Part shown: positions 6,729 to 10,125 of the stretch, piece after piece
Layout: each line of letters starts with the position of its first letter
Numbering within the stretch: position 1 is the stretch's first letter
Source of the DNA: an uncultured Verrucomicrobiota bacterium
GTDB taxonomy: Bacteria > Verrucomicrobiota > Kiritimatiellia > RFP12 > UBA1067
DNA length: 10,125 nucleotides
Direction of reading: 5' to 3'
Assembly: GCA_945483525.1 (NCBI GenBank)
Contig: CALYRV010000067.1
Span: 1-10,125, forward strand
Program-made: the position numbers and the translations under genes
The notes under the pieces: generated by a model
The model's input: the letters and a program-made list of their open reading frames with translations, nothing else
What the model was told of the DNA's origin: nothing
Databases searched by the model: none

Positions 6729-6745
6729 GAACTAGTCCTTAGTTC
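6729..6745 (+). other. Small hairpin between ilvE and recJ
   Basis: GAACTA (6729-6734) and TAGTTC (6740-6745) form a 6-bp AT-rich stem with a 5-nt loop directly after the ilvE stop. No T-run follows, so termination is unlikely. It fills much of the 33-nt gap before the recJ ATG, which lacks an obvious Shine-Dalgarno. Confidence 0.35.
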
Positions 6746-6760
6746 CTCATTCAAATTGTT

Positions 6761-8410
6761 ATGCACGCAATAGTCGAAAAGCTGTTGCGGCAGCGAGGGA
6801 TAGTTGATTACGAAAAATATTTCAACCCCTCTCTTGCCGATTTAGCGGCTCCTGAAGAGCTGCCGGGCGTTTCCGCCGCGGTGGCCAAGATGATTGAGGC
6901 GGTGAAAGCCGGGCGTCGCATCGTGGTCTTTGGTGACTACGATTGCGACGGGGTTTGCGCCACCGCGATCATGGCCCTCGCGCTCAAGGCGATCGGCGGA
7001 AACGTGGAGACGTTTCTGCCGAAGCGTCTGGACGAGGGCTACGGCATGAGTGACGAGGCTGTGGTCCGTATGCTCGGGGATTTCCCCGGCGTCGAACTCG
7101 TGGTGACCGTCGATAACGGCATCAATTCGATTTCACAGATCGCCGATCTCCGTTCCGAAGGCATCGAGACGATTGTAACCGACCATCATTTGCCGTCCGT
7201 CAACATGTTCGGGCAGATGTTGCTGCCGAATGCCGTTGCGATCGTTAATCCCAAGGTTTCGGCTCCAGATCACCTGCAGGATCTCTGTGGCGCTTCAGTG
7301 GCGTTTCTTCTTGCGAATGCGCTGGTGGATGCGGCGACGAAGTGTGGGCTTTATGATGGCCCGAAGATCGGCGGGCCGTTGCTGGTTCTTGCCGGTCTTG
7401 CCACCGTTACCGATGTGATGCCGCTGGTCGGACAGAATCGCATTCTCGTGTCTGAATCGCTCAAGCGTTTTCATTGCTGGGCGCCGCTCGGGCTCCGCGA
7501 ACTTTACGCTCGTGCTTGTCGCACTGCATCCATGACGCTGACGACGAAGGATTACGGCTTTCTGATCGGTCCGCGCATCAATGCTGCAGGGCGGGTTGCG
7601 AACGGTGAAGAGTCGCTTGAGCTTGTCCTTACCGACGATCGCGAAATCGCCCGCGAGGCCGCGAGGATCGTCGACGGACGCAACCTCGAGCGCAAGCAGA
7701 TCGAGTCCGGCATGGTCGAGCAGGCGCTGGCGAAGGTGGTTGAAGGCGCGGCGGCGCAGGTCATTGACATGCCCGACGGTCCGCCGGAGCAGCAGGGTAT
7801 CGCCGGCATTGTCGCCGCGCGGATAATGGAGAAGGTTCAGGTTCCGACTGGCGTTTTGGCTGGCGGGCATGGTTCGGCTCGGGCTCCGGAAGGCTACAAT
7901 GTCCGTGATGCGCTGAAGGCGTGTTCGAAATATCTTACGCGATACGGCGGACATGCTGCTGCAGCTGGTTTCTCCGTGAAGGAGGGGATGGTTGACGCAT
8001 TCCGCGTCGCCTTCGCCGCGGAATGCGCGAAGCAGTACGAGAGCATCTGCAATTCCTCGCTTCGCGCTCCGGTTTCCTCTCTCAGGTTTGATCTGGAGAT
8101 TGAGCCTGCCGACCTTACGTTGGAGCTTGCTGAGGAGATCGCGAAGATGGAGCCGTTCGGCGAAGGCAACAAGGAGCCAGTCTTCCTGTTCCGCAATGCG
8201 GTGCTTTCGGATGTTCGTTTCCTCGGGCAGGAGTCTAAGCATCTCGCGTTCACGGCGAACGGATTCAAGGGCGTGTGGTGGGGTCGCGGCGATCTTGTCG
8301 AGGAGCTCCGTGCGTCCGTGGCTCCAGTGGATATCGCCTTTACAGTCGATATCTCCACTTACGGTGAGCCGCACGTCGAGCTCCGTCCCGTTGAGATCCG
8401 CAAAATTTGA
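6761..8410 (+). CDS. recJ: Single-stranded-DNA-specific exonuclease RecJ
   Basis: RecJ degrades single-stranded DNA 5' to 3' in recombination and mismatch or base-excision repair. The 549-aa length is normal. Catalytic DHH-phosphoesterase motifs are intact: GDYDCDG (58-64, with D59/D61/D63), VDNG (117-120), the name-giving DHH (141-143), the LCGASV segment (175-180) and D218 in TVTDVMPL. GPRINAAGRVANGEES (270-285) and the DHHA1 segment GIAGIVAAR to RYGGHAAAAGFS (346-405) follow. The C-terminus (about 445-549), with MEPFGEGNKEPVF, is the RecJ OB-type DNA-binding domain. The ATG at 6761 gives the expected N-terminus (YEKYFNPSLADLAAPEELPG), although no Shine-Dalgarno is visible. The TGA stop (8408-8410) lies inside the putative alaS promoter. 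Confidence 0.96.
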   Translation: MHAIVEKLLRQRGIVDYEKYFNPSLADLAAPEELPGVSAAVAKMIEAVKAGRRIVVFGDYDCDGVCATAIMALALKAIGGNVETFLPKRLDEGYGMSDEAVVRMLGDFPGVELVVTVDNGINSISQIADLRSEGIETIVTDHHLPSVNMFGQMLLPNAVAIVNPKVSAPDHLQDLCGASVAFLLANALVDAATKCGLYDGPKIGGPLLVLAGLATVTDVMPLVGQNRILVSESLKRFHCWAPLGLRELYARACRTASMTLTTKDYGFLIGPRINAAGRVANGEESLELVLTDDREIAREAARIVDGRNLERKQIESGMVEQALAKVVEGAAAQVIDMPDGPPEQQGIAGIVAARIMEKVQVPTGVLAGGHGSARAPEGYNVRDALKACSKYLTRYGGHAAAAGFSVKEGMVDAFRVAFAAECAKQYESICNSSLRAPVSSLRFDLEIEPADLTLELAEEIAKMEPFGEGNKEPVFLFRNAVLSDVRFLGQESKHLAFTANGFKGVWWGRGDLVEELRASVAPVDIAFTVDISTYGEPHVELRPVEIRKI

Positions 8411-8416
8411 TATACT
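8408..8416 (+). promoter_or_regulatory. Putative extended -10 promoter of alaS
   Basis: TGATATACT combines an extended TGN element (8408-8410, which is also the recJ stop codon) with TATACT (8411-8416), a 5-of-6 match to TATAAT. The string ATTTGATATA is identical to that in the promoter at 2195-2204. A TTGAGA at 8391-8396 is only 14 nt upstream, too close for a standard -35, so recognition would rely on the extended -10. Transcription would start near 8423. Confidence 0.55.
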
Positions 8417-8423
8417 AATTAAA

Positions 8424-8457
8424 CGTTGAAGTAAGTGGTTGAAGTTGAAGGATTGAA
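8424..8457 (+). repeat. GTTGAAG-type degenerate repeat in the alaS leader
   Basis: TTGAAG occurs three times (8426, 8439, 8445), followed by a related TTGAAC (8453), with irregular spacing. It fills almost the whole interval between the putative alaS transcription start and the start codon. Positions 8424-8452 match the left arm of the palindrome at 1281-1309 in 21 of 29 positions by hand alignment. Confidence 0.6.
8448..8452 (+). promoter_or_regulatory. Ribosome-binding site of alaS, within the repeat
   Basis: AAGGA ends 10 nt before the ATG at 8463 and is the only Shine-Dalgarno candidate. It is formed by the last units of the GTTGAAG-type repeat, so repeat change could alter alaS translation. 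Confidence 0.6.
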
Positions 8458-8462
8458 CTGAA

Positions 8463-10125
8463 ATGAAGAACATTACGGCTGACGAGCTGAGAGAAGAATA
8501 TCTGAAGTTTTTCGAATCCAAGGGACATAGGATCATCCCCGGGGCCTCGGTTATTCCCGAAAACGATCCGACCGTCCTTTTCACGACTGCGGGTATGCAT
8601 CCGCTGGTCCCGTATTTGATGGGCGCGATGGAGCATCCGGCTGGGACGCGGCTTACCGATGTCCAGAAGTGCGTGCGCACCGGCGACATCGACGAGGTCG
8701 GTGACGCCGCTCACCTCACGTTCTTCGAGATGCTCGGCAACTGGTCGCTTAACGACTACTTCAAGAAAGAGGCGATCAGCTGGTCCTTTGAGTTCCTCAC
8801 GAAGCACCTCGAATTCAAGCCCGAGCAGCTCAACGTCACGGTCTTTCGCGGCGAGGGTAAGGAAGGCGACGAGGGGTACATTCCCGCGGACGAGGAGGCG
8901 GTCGCGATCTGGAAGTCGCTTGGAATTCCCGATGAGCGGATCTTTCGTCTGCCGCGCGAGGACAACTGGTGGGGTCCGGCCGGCACGACCGGTCCGTGTG
9001 GTCCCGATACCGAGATGTTCATCGACACCGGCAAGGAGAAGTGCGGTCCCGACTGCCGTCCTGGTTGCCACTGCGGCAAGTACATTGAGATCTGGAACGA
9101 TGTCTTCATGCAGTACAATAAGAACGAAGATGGCAAGTTCGTTCCGCTGGGGCGTCACAACGTCGACACCGGCATGGGTGTCGAGCGCACCGTCTGCATG
9201 ATGAGCGGCGCGCCGACCGTTTACGACACCGAGATCTTCAAGCCGATCATGGATGCGATCGATGCGCTTCGCGCGGTGCCTGGTGCGGAGTGCAGGGTGC
9301 AGAGTGCGGAAGAGGTGCTTAAGGCCCGCCGCATCATCGCGGACCACATGCGTACTGCGACCTTCATCCTCTGCGATCCGAAGGGCGGCGTGAAGCCGGG
9401 CAACGTGGGCGCGAACTACGTGCTCCGGCGTCTCATCCGCCGCGCGGTGCGCTACGCCCGTCAGCTCGGAATCGGACAGGGCTTCACGGTGAAGCTTGCC
9501 GAGGTGATCTGCGAGAAGTACAAGCACATTTATCCCGAACTCACCGCGAATCTCGCGACCTGCAAGCTCGATCTCGAAGCGGAGGAGACTCGCTTCAACC
9601 GCACGCTCGACAAGGGCGAGGCGCGTTACAACAAGGTGACGACCGCGCTCAAGGAGCACGGGCAGACCCGCATCTCCGGCAAGCTTGCGTTTGAGCTTTA
9701 CGACACCTACGGCTTCCCAATTGAACTGACGCTTGAGATGGCTGCTAAGGACGGTCTCACGGTCGACAAGGAGGGCTTTGACGAGGCGAACCGCAAGCAC
9801 CAGGAGCTTTCGCGCACGACGTCCGCGGGATCTTTCAAGGCTGGACTTCAAGACAACTCCGAGGTCGTCACCCGCATGCACACCGCGACGCATCTGCTGC
9901 ACGCGGCGCTGCATCAAGTGCTCGGTCCGAATGCTTTGCAGAAGGGTTCCAACATCACGGCGGAGCGTCTGCGCTTCGACTTCTCCTGGCCGCAGAAGAT
10001 GACGGACGAGGAGAAGGCGAAGGTCGAGGAGCTCGTCAACAAGTGGATCAACGAAGGCATTGAGGTCACGAAGAAGATGACCACGGTCGAAGAGGCGAAG
10101 GCCGAGGGCGCGATGGCGCTCTTCG
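8463..10125 (+). CDS. alaS: Alanine--tRNA ligase, compact form (3' end outside window)
   Basis: AlaRS charges tRNA-Ala with alanine. The first 554 residues are present and the frame is open at the edge. The class II catalytic core includes the VLFTTAGMHPLVPYLMG segment (38-54), TDVQKCVRTGDIDEVG to FFEMLGNWS (65-95) and motif 3 around GMGVER (237-242). C194, C198, C202 and C204 form a likely zinc-binding insert before YIEIWNDVFMQYN. NYVLRRLIRRAVRYAR (318-333) belongs to the tRNA-recognition domain. The editing-core motif HTATH (H473, H477) follows only about 20 residues after the helical domain, so the usual beta-barrel with its FYAESGGQ motif is missing. I recall such short AlaRS forms, for example from Patescibacteria. 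A heptamer repeat adds ECRVQSAE at about 276-283. Confidence 0.95.
   Translation, partial: MKNITADELREEYLKFFESKGHRIIPGASVIPENDPTVLFTTAGMHPLVPYLMGAMEHPAGTRLTDVQKCVRTGDIDEVGDAAHLTFFEMLGNWSLNDYFKKEAISWSFEFLTKHLEFKPEQLNVTVFRGEGKEGDEGYIPADEEAVAIWKSLGIPDERIFRLPREDNWWGPAGTTGPCGPDTEMFIDTGKEKCGPDCRPGCHCGKYIEIWNDVFMQYNKNEDGKFVPLGRHNVDTGMGVERTVCMMSGAPTVYDTEIFKPIMDAIDALRAVPGAECRVQSAEEVLKARRIIADHMRTATFILCDPKGGVKPGNVGANYVLRRLIRRAVRYARQLGIGQGFTVKLAEVICEKYKHIYPELTANLATCKLDLEAEETRFNRTLDKGEARYNKVTTALKEHGQTRISGKLAFELYDTYGFPIELTLEMAAKDGLTVDKEGFDEANRKHQELSRTTSAGSFKAGLQDNSEVVTRMHTATHLLHAALHQVLGPNALQKGSNITAERLRFDFSWPQKMTDEEKAKVEELVNKWINEGIEVTKKMTTVEEAKAEGAMALF
9283..9310 (+). repeat. In-gene heptamer tandem repeat (GTGCRGR x4) in alaS
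   Basis: Four exact 7-nt units read GTGCGGA, GTGCAGG, GTGCAGA and GTGCGGA. They are translated in frame as the core of GAECRVQSAE (about residues 274-283), between the catalytic core (motif 3 at 237-249) and the KARRIIADHMRTATFIL helix (287-303), a surface region likely to tolerate extra residues. A period of 7 rather than 3 or 6 shows that the DNA, not the peptide, is the repeating entity. Confidence 0.8.

Noticed and set aside
8415..9917. 500-codon open frame on the minus strand across alaS.
   Set aside because: It covers a conserved AlaRS on the + strand and its translation matches no family I know; it is a codon-composition shadow.
1..10125. A CRISPR array, prophage, transposon or new defence system.
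   Set aside because: No regular spaced repeats, integrase, transposase, nuclease-effector or toxin-antitoxin pair is visible; the genes are housekeeping or envelope genes.

Overview
The window is an ordinary, densely packed bacterial chromosome segment. Every protein-coding gene lies on the + strand, and there is no phage, CRISPR, transposase or defence locus. The gene content points to a diderm bacterium: an ExbB/ExbD pair, a DUF2723 membrane glycosyltransferase-like protein with a TPR-like tail, a type II branched-chain aminotransferase, a compact AlaRS and a bS22/COX24-type mini ribosomal protein. Together with the moderately GC-rich, repeat-sprinkled sequence this suggests the PVC/Bacteroidota sphere, with Kiritimatiellota/Verrucomicrobiota as my best guess. 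That placement is inference only. The genetic code is standard, and TGA is used as a stop.

Layout. Positions 16-193 hold tRNA-Ser(CGA) and tRNA-Gly(CCC), both with encoded CCA. hisG (long form) starts only 22 nt after the tRNA-Gly CCA and is followed by a 29-codon gene for a bS22-like small-subunit protein and a strong intrinsic terminator (1236-1263). A gene-free spacer of about 150 nt (1232-1380) holds this terminator and an 86-nt imperfect palindrome. An unusually small exbB and a normal-sized exbD follow. A convincing extended -10 promoter (2178-2206) then drives a large DUF2723 gene, followed by ilvE and recJ in close succession. A second extended -10, which includes the recJ stop codon, precedes alaS, which runs off the right edge.

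How the genes work together. Most are housekeeping genes: translation (two tRNAs, bS22-like protein, AlaRS), amino-acid metabolism (HisG, IlvE) and DNA repair (RecJ). ExbB/ExbD energise envelope transport and the DUF2723 protein is an inner-membrane, probably glycosyl-transferring enzyme, so the middle of the window is envelope-related. I see no dedicated new multi-gene system.

The most unusual signal is a set of short degenerate repeats, some with a clear 7-nt period. Two lie inside conserved genes in frame: 2580-2614 in the DUF2723 gene and 9283-9310 in alaS. Two are intergenic: the palindrome 1279-1364 and the alaS leader 8424-8457, where the repeat supplies the likely ribosome-binding site. 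Other points worth checking are the mini-ExbB with an overlapping out-of-frame tail, the AlaRS that lacks the beta-barrel before its editing core, and the apparent tRNA-tRNA-hisG-bS22 co-transcript.
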